From NCBI RefSeq assembly GCF_000832125.1, contig NZ_JPRK01000005.1, positions 248,001 through 312,000 of the forward strand: a stretch of 64,000 nucleotides of DNA, written 5' to 3'. Source of the DNA: Flavobacterium hibernum. GTDB lineage: Bacteria > Bacteroidota > Bacteroidia > Flavobacteriales > Flavobacteriaceae. The translations under genes were made by a program, and so were the position numbers. Numbering within the stretch: the stretch's first letter is position 1; every line of letters begins with the position of its first letter. Below the pieces are notes generated by a model. The model was not told where the DNA came from and did no database searches. It worked only from the letters and a program-made list of their open reading frames with translations. Positions 35,362 to 44,426 of this stretch are shown here, in pieces.

Positions 35362-36678
35362 ATGAACAACGCTGTTGCCGGATTTTCTAAATTATCCAAA
35401 AAAGAAAAAACTAACTGGATTGCCAATACTTACTTTTCAAAGCCTGAAGAAGCGCTAAATATTATAAGAAATTACTGGAATTCAGACGAGAAGCTTCAAC
35501 AATTGCATGATGAATTCATCGAAAACACCATTACAAATCTATATATCCCTCTTGGAGTTGCTCCTAACTTCCTTATCAACGGAAAATACAAAACTATTCC
35601 GATGGCTATTGAAGAAAGCTCTGTTGTTGCAGCAGCATCAAAAGCAGCAAAATATTGGTCTACAAGAGGTGGTTTTAAAGCTACAGTAATTGCCACTGAA
35701 AAAATAGGACAAGTTCATTTTACATTTAACGGAGACGCAGAAAAACTGCAATCGTTCTTTGATCAAATTAAACCTAAATTTTTCTCTGACACTCAAAGCA
35801 TTACTAAAAACATGCAACAACGTGGCGGCGGTATTCTGGATATAAAATTAAAAGATAAGAGAAGTTTACTAGAAAACTATTTCCAACTTCATGCTACTTT
35901 TGAAACTAAAGATAGTATGGGCGCAAACTTTATTAACTCTTGTTTAGAACAATTTGCAACGACTTTAAAAGAAGAAGCTCATAATTCTGATTTATTTTCA
36001 GAAGATGAAACTGTGAAAGTTATCATGAGTATTTTATCGAATTATGTTCCAAATTGTGTTGTAAGAGCCGAAGTTTCTTGCCCGATTGAAGATTTAGCCG
36101 AAAAACACATCCCAAATCCACAAGAATTTGCTGAGCGTTTTTTACAGGCTGTTCAAATTGCCGAAGTAGAGCCTTTTAGAGCTGTAACGCACAACAAAGG
36201 AATCATGAACGGGGTTGACGCTGTAATTCTGGCAACAGGAAATGATTTTAGAGCCGTAGAAGCCGGAGTTCATGCTTACGCCTCAAAAAATGGTCAATAT
36301 GCAAGTTTATCTCACGCTAAAATTGAAAACGGAATTTTTACTTTCTGGCTTGAAATTCCTTTAGCTTTAGGAACTGTAGGCGGATTAACTTCATTACATC
36401 CGTTAGTAAAATTATGTTTTGAGATACTCGAAAAACCGTCAGCAAAAGAATTAATGGAAATTGTTGCAGTTGCCGGTTTGGCACAAAATTTTGCTGCATT
36501 ACGATCATTAACCACAACCGGAATTCAGGAAGGTCACATGAAAATGCACTTAAACAACATCATCAATCAATTTGAAGCGACGGAAGATGAGCGTCATTTA
36601 ATTAAATCTCACTTTAAGAAAAATGCTGTTTCTCACAGTGCCGTAGTGGAGTTTATTGAAAATCTTAGAAAAAAATAA
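35362..36678 (+). CDS. Hydroxymethylglutaryl-CoA reductase, class II type
   Basis: 438 residues without membrane segments, as in class II (bacterial/degradative-type) enzymes. It interconverts HMG-CoA and mevalonate. Visible landmarks are the substrate-binding region near PLGVAPNFLINGKYKTIPMAIEESSVVAAASKAA, the SMGANFINSC segment, ILATGNDFRAVEAGVHAYA and the C-terminal GHMKMHLNN with the catalytic His. In this genus the enzyme probably works in the biosynthetic direction for isoprenoids, which the adjacent GHMP kinase supports (inference). Confidence 0.92.
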   Translation: MNNAVAGFSKLSKKEKTNWIANTYFSKPEEALNIIRNYWNSDEKLQQLHDEFIENTITNLYIPLGVAPNFLINGKYKTIPMAIEESSVVAAASKAAKYWSTRGGFKATVIATEKIGQVHFTFNGDAEKLQSFFDQIKPKFFSDTQSITKNMQQRGGGILDIKLKDKRSLLENYFQLHATFETKDSMGANFINSCLEQFATTLKEEAHNSDLFSEDETVKVIMSILSNYVPNCVVRAEVSCPIEDLAEKHIPNPQEFAERFLQAVQIAEVEPFRAVTHNKGIMNGVDAVILATGNDFRAVEAGVHAYASKNGQYASLSHAKIENGIFTFWLEIPLALGTVGGLTSLHPLVKLCFEILEKPSAKELMEIVAVAGLAQNFAALRSLTTTGIQEGHMKMHLNNIINQFEATEDERHLIKSHFKKNAVSHSAVVEFIENLRKK

Positions 36679-36721
36679 AAAATACTAAATTCCAAATATT
36701 ATGGTTGGCGAATAAAACTCC

Positions 36722-36775
36722 AAATTCCAATTGTGGGATTTTGAGTTTTATACCGACGTTTCAGGATTGGAATTT
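36722..36775. repeat. Inverted repeat between HMG-CoA reductase and GHMP kinase
   Basis: AAATTCCAAT (36722-36731) and ATTGGAATTT (36766-36775) are perfect 10-base inverted arms separated by 34 bases; a further AAATTCCAAA copy lies at 36688. It is located directly before the start of the kinase gene and may fold in the leader RNA. Confidence 0.45.
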
Positions 36776-36791
36776 ATTTTAAAATTGAAGC

Positions 36792-37709
36792 ATGAAAACA
36801 ACCTTTTATAGTAACGGAAAACTTTTAATTACCGGCGAATATCTAGTTCTGGATGGCGCTAAAGCTTTTGCGTTACCAACAAAATTTGGACAAAATCTAA
36901 TTGTAGAAAATGGTTCAAATCAAGAAATTCAATGGAAAAGCTATGATTTTGACAAACATCTTTGGTTCGACGACACGATCACTTTCTCTGAAATCATTAA
37001 CAATCCAAAATCTGAAATTGAGACTGTAAAAACGACTTTAATTGAAATTTTGCACGAAGCTTATGTATTAAATCCAGATTTTATAAATACTTCTGAAGGT
37101 TACAAGATTAGCACACAACTAACATTCCCGAAAAATTGGGGACTCGGAACATCTTCTACCTTATTAAACAATATTGCGCAATGGGCAAAAATTGATGCTT
37201 TTACATTGCTTAAAAACAGCTTTGGCGGAAGTGGTTATGATATTGCATGTGCACAAAATAATACTCCTATTATTTATCAATTAGAACAAAATTCACCATT
37301 GGTTGAAGCCGTAGATTTTAATCCTGATTTCGCACAAAACATTCATTTTGTTTACCTTAACAAAAAACAGAACAGCAAAGCAGCTATTAAAGCGTATTAC
37401 AACAATAAGAATCAAAACCTAGCACAAAATATTACTGATAATAATAAGATTACCAATGCTGTTCTAAATGCAAAAACAGTAAAGGAATTTGCGATAGCTT
37501 TAGAAAAACACGAAATTCATCTAAGTAATATTTTAGAATTAGAAACCATACAAGAAATCGCTTTTTCAGATTTTAGTGGTGTTATAAAAAGCTTGGGAGC
37601 TTGGGGCGGAGATTTTGTAATGGCAGTTTCAAAAGAGAATCCAAAAGATTATTTTACAGCAAAAGGATATGAAACAATTCTTTCTTATAACGAAATGATT
37701 TTGATTTAA
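36792..37709 (+). CDS. GYDIA-type GHMP kinase (mevalonate-pathway-like)
   Basis: 305 residues. The family name derives from the motif GSGYDIACAQ, seen at about residue 145. The phosphate-binding GHMP loop is WGLGTSSTLLNN, and the N-terminus FYSNGKLLITGEYLVLDGAKAFALP is typical for mevalonate/phosphomevalonate kinases. The exact substrate is not determined by sequence alone. Its position after HMG-CoA reductase suggests a role in making isopentenyl diphosphate. Confidence 0.88.
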   Translation: MKTTFYSNGKLLITGEYLVLDGAKAFALPTKFGQNLIVENGSNQEIQWKSYDFDKHLWFDDTITFSEIINNPKSEIETVKTTLIEILHEAYVLNPDFINTSEGYKISTQLTFPKNWGLGTSSTLLNNIAQWAKIDAFTLLKNSFGGSGYDIACAQNNTPIIYQLEQNSPLVEAVDFNPDFAQNIHFVYLNKKQNSKAAIKAYYNNKNQNLAQNITDNNKITNAVLNAKTVKEFAIALEKHEIHLSNILELETIQEIAFSDFSGVIKSLGAWGGDFVMAVSKENPKDYFTAKGYETILSYNEMILI

Positions 37710-37784
37710 AATAAGTTCACATTATTTACTTTCTCAAAGTTTAAATACTTCAACAAAGATTTTACTTAAAATTAAACCCATAAA

Positions 37785-37820
37785 AAAACCCGAAACATTC
37801 AAAGGAACGTTTCGGGTTTT
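37785..37820. terminator. Bidirectional terminator between GHMP kinase and PpiD-like gene
   Basis: AAAACCCGAAAC (37785-37796) pairs with GTTTCGGGTTTT (37809-37820) at 12 of 12 positions, loop of 12 bases. A-run on one side and T-run on the other allow use by both convergent genes. Confidence 0.9.
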
Positions 37821-37844
37821 ATATTTTTATTTACTTACTAAAAA

Positions 37845-39944
37845 CTAGTAGTTAAATTGTAATCTGTTATCTTCAATTTTAGCGTTAGCTTTCAATGCTG
37901 GCAAAATTCTACTTGCATCAGATGCGCTTTGAGCTTTTACTTTAGCAACATATTCGGCATGATTAGGAAGAGCAGGTGCTTTTACAGTTTTAATGTTTTT
38001 AACAACATATACTCCTGTATTTCCTTCAATTGGAGCAGAAACTTTATTTGCAGCTAATGCAAATGCATTACCAACAACTTTAGGCTCTTGACCAACTCCA
38101 CCAGGTAAAACTGGGTTATCCATAGTTACATCAGCTGCTTGCTGAACAGCTACACCAGCACTTTTAGCCATAGCCTCAAGTGTAGAACCTGTCATTTTAG
38201 CTTTTAGCATTTCAGCTTTTTTCTTGTTTTTCAAGATTGACTCAACATAAGGTCTAGCCAATGTTACAGATACTAAACCAGATTTGTTTTCGCTTTTGTA
38301 TTGTGCAATTACGTGACCAATATTAGCTAATTCAAAACGTTTTACATCTCCAACACTAGTTTCTTTGTCAAACGCCCATCTAATGATGTTACGTTGGTTT
38401 CCTAGAGGACCAAATTGCTCATCCATTGCTTTTGCAGTTACTGGAGCAGCAACTTTTAAACCTAATTCTTTTGCAGTAGCAGCAAAATCTTTATTAGCAG
38501 CATCCATTTCAAACTTAGTTGCTAATGTAAATACTTTATCAGAAGTAGCTTCAGATGGCTCAATTTTTTGAGCGATTGTAGCTAAACGAATTCCGTCTTG
38601 TTTATCTGTAATTTTGATAATGTGGAAACCGAAAGGAGTTTCAACTAAACCAACTTTACCAATTCCGTTGTTGAATACAAAATCATTGAATGGTTTTACC
38701 ATTTGGTTAGGACCAAAATATCCTAAATCACCACCTTGTTGTGCAGATGAATCATCAGAACTTGTAAAAGCCAACATCATGAAACTATCTGGATTTGCTT
38801 GAACTTGAGCAAGAATTTCTTCTGCTTTAGCTTTAGCTTCTTCTTTAGTTCTTTTTTCTTTTGCATTTGGAGTTTGTGATCCTTCATATCCAATTAAGAT
38901 ATGACTTGCTTTCGCATTAACTCCTGCCTTAAATCCTAAAGATTTAGAGATTGCATAATATCTTCCAAAAACGTATGGTCCGTAAATTGCACCTGTAGGC
39001 AAACTGAATAATTTATCAGCGTCTACTGCTGGTAAAGCATTTTTAGGAACGTATGTTGAATCGTAAGGAACATCAGAATTTGAATTTACAAATTCTGCAA
39101 TGTTTGTAGCACTTTTAAAACCTGGCAAAGTATCATTTTTACCTGTTTTAGCATTGTACTCTACTCTTCCGTTTAGTAATGCTGTGATTTTAGCTTTAAT
39201 TTCAGCTTCGTCTTCTTTTGAAGCTTTATCTTCTACTAAAACGTATTGAATTTCACGAGTTGCATCTGCTTTAAATTTTTTCTCGTTTTTCTTCATGTAA
39301 TCTACAATTTCTGAATCAGAAATTTTTACATCGCTATCTTTAATAGAAGAATATAATGCGCCAGCATAAGCAAAGCTTACTTTGTTAGCTTCCATTTCAT
39401 ATTTCAACTTTCCTTCACTTGTAGTTGTGTAAAGTCCAGATTTTACTAATGTATTGTAGATTTGGAATTTTGCATTTAATTCAGCATCTTTTTCTTTCTC
39501 AGAAATATACTGTGCTGCTTCAGGATTAGTTTTAAAGTATTCTTTAAACTTAGCCACATCAAACATTCCTGCAGAATTTAAAAACATTGGATTTTTACCA
39601 ATATTTGGATCTGCTTTTAAAACTTCAAGTAAGTGTTTTTCACCAACTCTTAATCCTAATTTATCAAACTGAGCAGACAATAATGCAATTGAAACTTCTT
39701 GATCCCAAACTCTGTTTGCAGCTTCAGTGGAAGAAATTCCTTGACCACTTTTTTCAACATTACTAACTTTAACTCTAAAGTCTTCAAATGCGATATCTTT
39801 TCCATCGATGCTTCCCACATCTTTGGCACTAGCTCCGCCACCTTTAGAAGTAAAAATACCTTCTATTATAAATGCAAATAATGCAAGTGCAATAACACCT
39901 ATCAATAAAGCGGAACGCTGTCTAATTTTTGCTAAAACTGCCAT
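37845..39944 (-). CDS. PpiD/SurA-type membrane-anchored peptidyl-prolyl isomerase
   Basis: About 699 residues from the ATG at 39942-39944 (MAVLAKIRQRSALLIG); a 14-codon upstream extension is unlikely. One N-terminal membrane helix (about 12-30), a SurA_N-like chaperone region, a parvulin rotamase domain (about 345-455: AKASHILIGYEGSQT, GGDLGYFGPNQMVKPFNDFVF, VETPFGFHIIKITD) and a second, weaker parvulin-like region. It helps fold outer-membrane and secreted proteins in the periplasm. It is the last gene after a row from coaX to the CNNM protein on the same strand. Confidence 0.92.
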   Translation of the reverse strand: MAVLAKIRQRSALLIGVIALALFAFIIEGIFTSKGGGASAKDVGSIDGKDIAFEDFRVKVSNVEKSGQGISSTEAANRVWDQEVSIALLSAQFDKLGLRVGEKHLLEVLKADPNIGKNPMFLNSAGMFDVAKFKEYFKTNPEAAQYISEKEKDAELNAKFQIYNTLVKSGLYTTTSEGKLKYEMEANKVSFAYAGALYSSIKDSDVKISDSEIVDYMKKNEKKFKADATREIQYVLVEDKASKEDEAEIKAKITALLNGRVEYNAKTGKNDTLPGFKSATNIAEFVNSNSDVPYDSTYVPKNALPAVDADKLFSLPTGAIYGPYVFGRYYAISKSLGFKAGVNAKASHILIGYEGSQTPNAKEKRTKEEAKAKAEEILAQVQANPDSFMMLAFTSSDDSSAQQGGDLGYFGPNQMVKPFNDFVFNNGIGKVGLVETPFGFHIIKITDKQDGIRLATIAQKIEPSEATSDKVFTLATKFEMDAANKDFAATAKELGLKVAAPVTAKAMDEQFGPLGNQRNIIRWAFDKETSVGDVKRFELANIGHVIAQYKSENKSGLVSVTLARPYVESILKNKKKAEMLKAKMTGSTLEAMAKSAGVAVQQAADVTMDNPVLPGGVGQEPKVVGNAFALAANKVSAPIEGNTGVYVVKNIKTVKAPALPNHAEYVAKVKAQSASDASRILPALKANAKIEDNRLQFNY

Positions 39945-40052
39945 TTTTATTATCGTTAATTTTATATTCAGTTTGCGAAAATACAATTATCTAGTTAATA
40001 ACAATACAACTAGCGTTTTATTTTACACAATTTTTTTTATTAATTTAAAAAA

Positions 40053-41312
40053 TCACTCTTTTATTGTCAATTTGACCAATTCGATTTTCTTATTTGTAGC
40101 CTCTTCTATCACAAAATGATAGTTATCAATTACTATTTCTTCTCCTTTTTGAGGGATTTCTTTGGTATGATTTACAATAAAACCGCCAAGAGTTCCGTAG
40201 GAATCTTCTTCAGGAATCATTAATTTATAAGCTTCATTTAAATACTCAACATCTAAACGAGTTGAAAACAAATACTTGCCCTCACCTAACTCTTGTTCAA
40301 TTAATTCTTCGTCTAAGTCATGCTCGTCTTCGATCTCTCCAAAAAGCTCTTCAACAATATCTTCTATTGTAATTATTCCAGCAGTTCCACCATATTCATC
40401 CAAAACTACGGCTACATTTTTTCGTTTTTTAATCAACAAATTCAATGCGTCTTTTATCAAAATTGTTTCCGGAACAAATTCAACAGTCATTAAAACTGAT
40501 TTTATTGTTTTTGGCTTTTTAAATAAATCAAACGAATGCACGTAACCCACAATATCGTCAAGTGAATTTTGACTGACTACTATTTTGGAGTATCCCGTTT
40601 CGATAAACAGCTCTTTAAGATCAGTTACAGTGTCAAACAAATCGATATCGACAATCTCTGTACGGGGCGTCATAATATCGCGGGCTTTTACACCTGAAAA
40701 TTCTAATGCATTTTGAAAAATCTGAATTTCAGAATCAACTTCCTCATCATCTTCAACAGAATTCATTTGCTCGGTGATATAGTTACCAAGTTCTATTTTA
40801 CTAAAATACAACTGAACCTGATCGCCTTCTGTCTTGAAAAATTTTCGCAAAACAAAATCCGAAATCCATATAAAAAAAGTAGAGATGTAATAAAACAATC
40901 TGTAAAACAAATAGGCCGGAAGTGCAAAAAACTTAATTAATGAATTGGCATATATTTGAAAAAAGACTTTAGGGAAAAATTCAGCCGTTATTAAAACCAA
41001 AAAAGTCGAAAGTATGGTCTGAAACAACAAACTGGAAAGATCTGAAAAATGAAATCCCAAATTAATGATCCATTTCAAAATCAAATCTCCCATATAGAAT
41101 CCGTAAACAACTAAAGCTACATTGTTACCAATAAGCATTGCAGCAATAAACTTTGAAGGATTCTCTGTAAGTTTTGTTAGAATTCGTGAAATAAAATTAT
41201 CTTGTTTTTTTTCAATCTCAAGATAAATTTTGTTCGAAGAAATAAAAGCTATTTCCATTCCCGAAAAAAAGGCTGATAGTATTAAACATAGTATTATAAT
41301 ACTAATTTCCAT
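40053..41312 (-). CDS. CNNM/CorC (hemolysin C-like) transporter-associated protein
   Basis: 419 residues. The N-terminal CNNM/DUF21 membrane domain (about 1-180) contains FFSGMEIAFISSN, LIGNNVALVVYG and ITAEFFPKVFF. A CBS pair follows (about 210-330: VKARDIMTPRTEIVDID, VLDEYGGTAGIITIEDIVEELFGEIEDEHD). The C-terminal CorC_HlyC domain is DVEYLNEAYKLMIPEEDSYGTLGGFIV. Family members move or sense Mg2+ or Co2+. GldE of gliding bacteria is a related protein, but I cannot assign this one to GldE by sequence reading. Confidence 0.9.
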   Translation of the reverse strand: MEISIIILCLILSAFFSGMEIAFISSNKIYLEIEKKQDNFISRILTKLTENPSKFIAAMLIGNNVALVVYGFYMGDLILKWIINLGFHFSDLSSLLFQTILSTFLVLITAEFFPKVFFQIYANSLIKFFALPAYLFYRLFYYISTFFIWISDFVLRKFFKTEGDQVQLYFSKIELGNYITEQMNSVEDDEEVDSEIQIFQNALEFSGVKARDIMTPRTEIVDIDLFDTVTDLKELFIETGYSKIVVSQNSLDDIVGYVHSFDLFKKPKTIKSVLMTVEFVPETILIKDALNLLIKKRKNVAVVLDEYGGTAGIITIEDIVEELFGEIEDEHDLDEELIEQELGEGKYLFSTRLDVEYLNEAYKLMIPEEDSYGTLGGFIVNHTKEIPQKGEEIVIDNYHFVIEEATNKKIELVKLTIKE

Positions 41313-41314
41313 TT

Positions 41315-41509
41315 TTATTGTTTTTTATTACGATCCTCAAATTTCTTGAGAAATCTTCTTCTAAAGAAAAACATAAACATCGCCAGACCTGCAATTGCAA
41401 AGTGCAAAACCGCAGTATCGGTTCCATCGTTCATCTTTGTAAATCCGCTATATATAAAGTAGAGCGCAAATACTACGTAAACATATTGTGTATATTTCAT
41501 GTAACCCAT
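41315..41509 (-). CDS. Small membrane protein between lptC and CNNM genes
   Basis: 64 residues with two hydrophobic segments (about 8-22 and 30-48) and a basic C-terminus (RRRFLKKFEDRNKKQ). Stop is 2 bases from the next start, and it begins 12 bases after lptC, so it belongs to the same operon. MGYMK could also begin at the second Met. No known domain. Confidence 0.75.
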   Translation of the reverse strand: MGYMKYTQYVYVVFALYFIYSGFTKMNDGTDTAVLHFAIAGLAMFMFFFRRRFLKKFEDRNKKQ

Positions 41510-41521
41510 AATCGTATTTTT

Positions 41522-42073
41522 TTATTCGTTTGATTCAATTTCGCCACTTACGCGTTGCGAGTTAATCACTTTAAAATCTTTACTAAAATCTATTCCTTGT
41601 CCGTACGAAACTCCTTTCGCATCTGTAAGTTTAAATTTTCTTTCGGTATAAAACCATTCATTTATCTGATCAAAATACAATTGCTCCGTTTCAAGCATTT
41701 GCCCGGTTTCTGATGTAATTTTCACCTTTCCCTGCAAATCTATTACACTTGTTGGTTTATATGAAACAGAATAATCGGCTCTGATAAAAGTACGCTTTTG
41801 TTTTTTATCATATAATACTACATCTAATCCTTTTGGGAATTCTGTAAAAGGAAATTCAAGATTAGAATAATCCAGCATTTTTGGACTTTTAAGAATACCT
41901 GTTATTAGTCCGGAGTCTGTGTATTTGATATTAACTGTATCTGCATCACTTCCTGGAACGAACTCTGAGAAGTTAATTTTCTGAACTTCTTTAAAGTTAC
42001 TTTCGCATCCAAAAAACAGTGTCACAGTAAAAACTGTGACAACTGCTATAATATATCTCTTTGGTAAATTCAT
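41522..42073 (-). CDS. lptC: LPS export periplasmic protein LptC
   Basis: 183 residues with a lipoprotein-type N-terminus (LFFGC, Cys23). The beta-rich LptC pattern is present: PKMLDYSNLEFPFTEFPKGLDVVLYD, SYKPTSVIDLQGKVKITSETGQMLETEQLYFD and WFYTERKFKL. LptC links the LptBFG transporter to LptA for LPS transport. The gene lies in the row coaX - barrel protein - lptC - small protein - CNNM. Confidence 0.88.
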   Translation of the reverse strand: MNLPKRYIIAVVTVFTVTLFFGCESNFKEVQKINFSEFVPGSDADTVNIKYTDSGLITGILKSPKMLDYSNLEFPFTEFPKGLDVVLYDKKQKRTFIRADYSVSYKPTSVIDLQGKVKITSETGQMLETEQLYFDQINEWFYTERKFKLTDAKGVSYGQGIDFSKDFKVINSQRVSGEIESNE

Positions 42074-42125
42074 TTGCCAAATGTAGTAAATTGTACTGAG
42101 CTTATAAAAACATAAAGACTTATGC

Positions 42126-43358
42126 TTAATTGAATTTACTTTTCACGAACCATCTGTCGTTAAAAGAGAAACTTAAGCTAAAATTGAAATAATTCTCCTG
42201 AACTAAATTCGCTGTCATTGTACCTCTTTTACCAAATTCTAAACCTACGTTTACATTTGAGAAAGATCCATTTCCTAGCGGAATTCCAGCTCCAAGGTTC
42301 ATACCAATATCATTGATATCTTGATTATTAACTACTAAACCAATTTTCTCGTATTTTAAACCTGCTCTATACGTTATTCTGCTCAAGTAACTTGTAAAAG
42401 ATGCATAATTAGGAATAAAATATCCACCTACAGCATATTTTTGATATTTTTCGTAACGCACATTATCTGCTGAGTTGTAATAATTTGCAAGTTGTCCATT
42501 ACCTTGAAAAGACATTGTAGTACCTACTAACCATTTTCTAGGCTGCCCAATACCTGCGCCAAATGTAACTTTGTTTGGCAATTTTAAATCTGTATCTGTT
42601 GACGGAACCACATAAGGATCAGGATCTGTTGTTACGGCAATAACTCTTGAGTTATGTGAACTTAGTGTGCTCGCAAATGTGTAGTTCAAACTTGTGAACA
42701 AGGTTAACTTTTTATCAATTTTTGTTTGATACATTGTACCAATATTAAAGCTAACACCTGATAATTCTGATGTATTGGTTTCTGTTGTTGCATTTTGAAC
42801 ACCAGTCACAAGCTCTAAACTTGTCGTTGTAATTTTACCAAAGTTATATTGTGCATCTGCTCCAATATTCCAATTTGGTCTAATTTTATATCCTAAACCA
42901 AAAAACACTTTATTTACTCCACCTTTACCTTCAAGTTGAGAACTTGTTGCTCCTTCGGTAGCTGTATTGTCGTTTCGAATTTTATATCCTACTGAAGTTA
43001 CCGGAACTAAACCAAACGCTGCTCCAAATTTTCCCATTGGGATTCCTAATGCCAAATAATCAAATGTAGCACGTTGCGCTTTTTCTGATTGTGTATCTGT
43101 TTTAAATTTTGATGAACCAAAAGATCCTCCAACAGTAAAAGTTGTTTGTCTCAAACTAGCATAACTTGATGGGTTTTCAATATTCAAGTGAATACTATCT
43201 TGCTCAACTGAAACTCCGGCCATAGACCTGTTTTCAAGAGTTCCCTTAAATCTTACATCACCAATTCCAAAAAAAGAATAAGGTGAAGCGGTACCCTGTT
43301 GAGCGAATGAAACGAACGAGATAAGCAAACAAGCGCTTACTATAATTTTTTTAATCAT
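42126..43358 (-). CDS. Outer-membrane beta-barrel protein of unknown substrate
   Basis: 410 residues with a signal peptide (1-19, VSFAQQ). The rest has alternating hydrophobic strands and turns typical of a FadL/PorV-like barrel, beginning with ASPYSFFGIGDVRFKG and ending in FNDRWFVKSKFN. No enzyme motif. It overlaps coaX by 8 bases and precedes lptC by 52, suggesting an envelope-biogenesis operon. Confidence 0.75.
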   Translation of the reverse strand: MIKKIIVSACLLISFVSFAQQGTASPYSFFGIGDVRFKGTLENRSMAGVSVEQDSIHLNIENPSSYASLRQTTFTVGGSFGSSKFKTDTQSEKAQRATFDYLALGIPMGKFGAAFGLVPVTSVGYKIRNDNTATEGATSSQLEGKGGVNKVFFGLGYKIRPNWNIGADAQYNFGKITTTSLELVTGVQNATTETNTSELSGVSFNIGTMYQTKIDKKLTLFTSLNYTFASTLSSHNSRVIAVTTDPDPYVVPSTDTDLKLPNKVTFGAGIGQPRKWLVGTTMSFQGNGQLANYYNSADNVRYEKYQKYAVGGYFIPNYASFTSYLSRITYRAGLKYEKIGLVVNNQDINDIGMNLGAGIPLGNGSFSNVNVGLEFGKRGTMTANLVQENYFNFSLSFSFNDRWFVKSKFN

Positions 43359-44085
43359 TGTCGATTTTATATTGAAATGTTTGGTTCAAACTCTCCAAAA
43401 GGAAATTTGAATTGGCAAATATGGTATTTTTTAATCGTTTAGCCAAAAAATCTGCATCTCCTCCCGTTAAAATTATTATAAAATTTGAAAAGTTTGTTCG
43501 ATATTCATCGATAAAACCGTCAATCTCATAGACGAACCCATTGACAACTCCGGAATGAATTGCCTGTTTTGTTGAGTTTCCTATATATAATTCGGGCTCT
43601 TCAAATGTTAGCAAAGGCAACTTGGCCGTGTAGTTATGCAGCGCTTCATATCGCAATCTGAGGCCTGGTGAAATTGCTCCGCCCAAATAATTATCATTTT
43701 CGTCGATAAAATCGTAGGTAATGCAAGTTCCTGCATCTATTATTAATCTGTTTTGTTTGGGAAACTGAAGGGTTGCTCCGGCAGCCAAAACCATTCGGTC
43801 AATTCCTAAAGTTTTTGGGGTTGCATATTTATTTACAAATGGAAACAGATCTTCATGTGTCAAAAAATGAATTTTAAGTTGATTTTCGAAATTCAGAAAA
43901 GATTGTTTTTCGATATTTCCAACGGACGCCACAACCAAATCGGAACAATTTTGAAATTTTTCTAAAATTTTTTCAATATTTTTTTCGAGCTCATTTTTCT
44001 CAAAAATAAACTTTTCAAGAATATTACTTCCCTCAAAAACAGCAGCTTTAATTCGAGTATTACCAACGTCAACCGTTAAAATCAT
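43351..44085 (-). CDS. coaX: Type III pantothenate kinase
   Basis: 244 residues. CoaX phosphorylates pantothenate in the first step of coenzyme A synthesis and is an ASKHA-fold enzyme. Motifs are LTVDVGNTRIKAAVFEG (phosphate 1), GIDRMVLAAGA, LIIDAGTCITYDFID, GGAISPGLRLRYEALH and ILTGGDADFLA. A -7-like TATCTTCG on the minus strand lies about 30 bases upstream. It is first in the operon leading to lptC. Confidence 0.95.
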   Translation of the reverse strand: MILTVDVGNTRIKAAVFEGSNILEKFIFEKNELEKNIEKILEKFQNCSDLVVASVGNIEKQSFLNFENQLKIHFLTHEDLFPFVNKYATPKTLGIDRMVLAAGATLQFPKQNRLIIDAGTCITYDFIDENDNYLGGAISPGLRLRYEALHNYTAKLPLLTFEEPELYIGNSTKQAIHSGVVNGFVYEIDGFIDEYRTNFSNFIIILTGGDADFLAKRLKNTIFANSNFLLESLNQTFQYKIDND

Positions 44086-44138
44086 AGTTTGTTTTTTTAC
44101 CTTTGCGAAGATACGAATTGATTTTTTTAAAAAAATGT

Positions 44139-44169
44139 TTTGGATAAACGAAAAATGATTCTATATTTG
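44139..44169 (+). promoter_or_regulatory. Promoter of tRNA-Phe (TTTG-N19-TATATTTG)
   Basis: TTTG at 44139-44142 and TATATTTG at 44162-44169 with a spacing of 19 bases, a perfect match; 16 bases before the tRNA 5' end. Confidence 0.85.
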
Positions 44170-44185
44170 CACCCGCAATGAGCAC

Positions 44186-44258
44186 GGTGCCTTAGCTCAG
44201 ATGGTAGAGCAATGGACTGAAAATCCATGTGTCCCTGGTTCGATCCCTGGAGGCACCA
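44186..44258 (+). tRNA. tRNA-Phe (anticodon GAA)
   Basis: 73 bases. Acceptor arms GGTGCCT (44186-44192) and AGGCACC (44251-44257), discriminator A44258. Anticodon stem ATGGA/TCCAT (44212-44216, 44224-44228), loop CTGAAAA, anticodon GAA at 44219-44221. The T arm is CCCTGG TTCGATC CCTGG-like. CCA is not encoded. A terminator follows at once. Confidence 0.96.
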
Positions 44259-44263
44259 CCGTT

Positions 44264-44293
44264 AAACCCGAATAGCAATATTCGGGTTTTTTG
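44264..44293 (+). terminator. Terminator of tRNA-Phe
   Basis: AAACCCGAATA (44264-44274), GCAA loop, TATTCGGGTTT (44279-44289), T-tract. Confidence 0.93.
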
Positions 44294-44315
44294 TTTTTAA
44301 TAATTTCGTTAAAAA

Positions 44316-44418
44316 TTTAAACCCAAAGTACGCTAGGATTTAAGCAAAAGGTTTGCAAAGTTTTAAATTAAACTTTGTGAACCTTTGCGTTTTTTGTTTT
44401 GTGCCCTTTGCGGTTAAA
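44316..44418. repeat. Palindromic repeat element, copy 2
   Basis: Ends TTTAAACCCAAAG (44316-44328) and CTTTGCGGTTAAA (44406-44418) match as inverted repeats apart from two positions. The inner arms GCAAAAGGTTTGCAAAG and CTTTGTGAACCTTTGC also pair, so the whole element can fold to a long hairpin. Same design as copy 1 at 14618-14782. Confidence 0.68.
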
Positions 44419-44426
44419 ATAAACTA

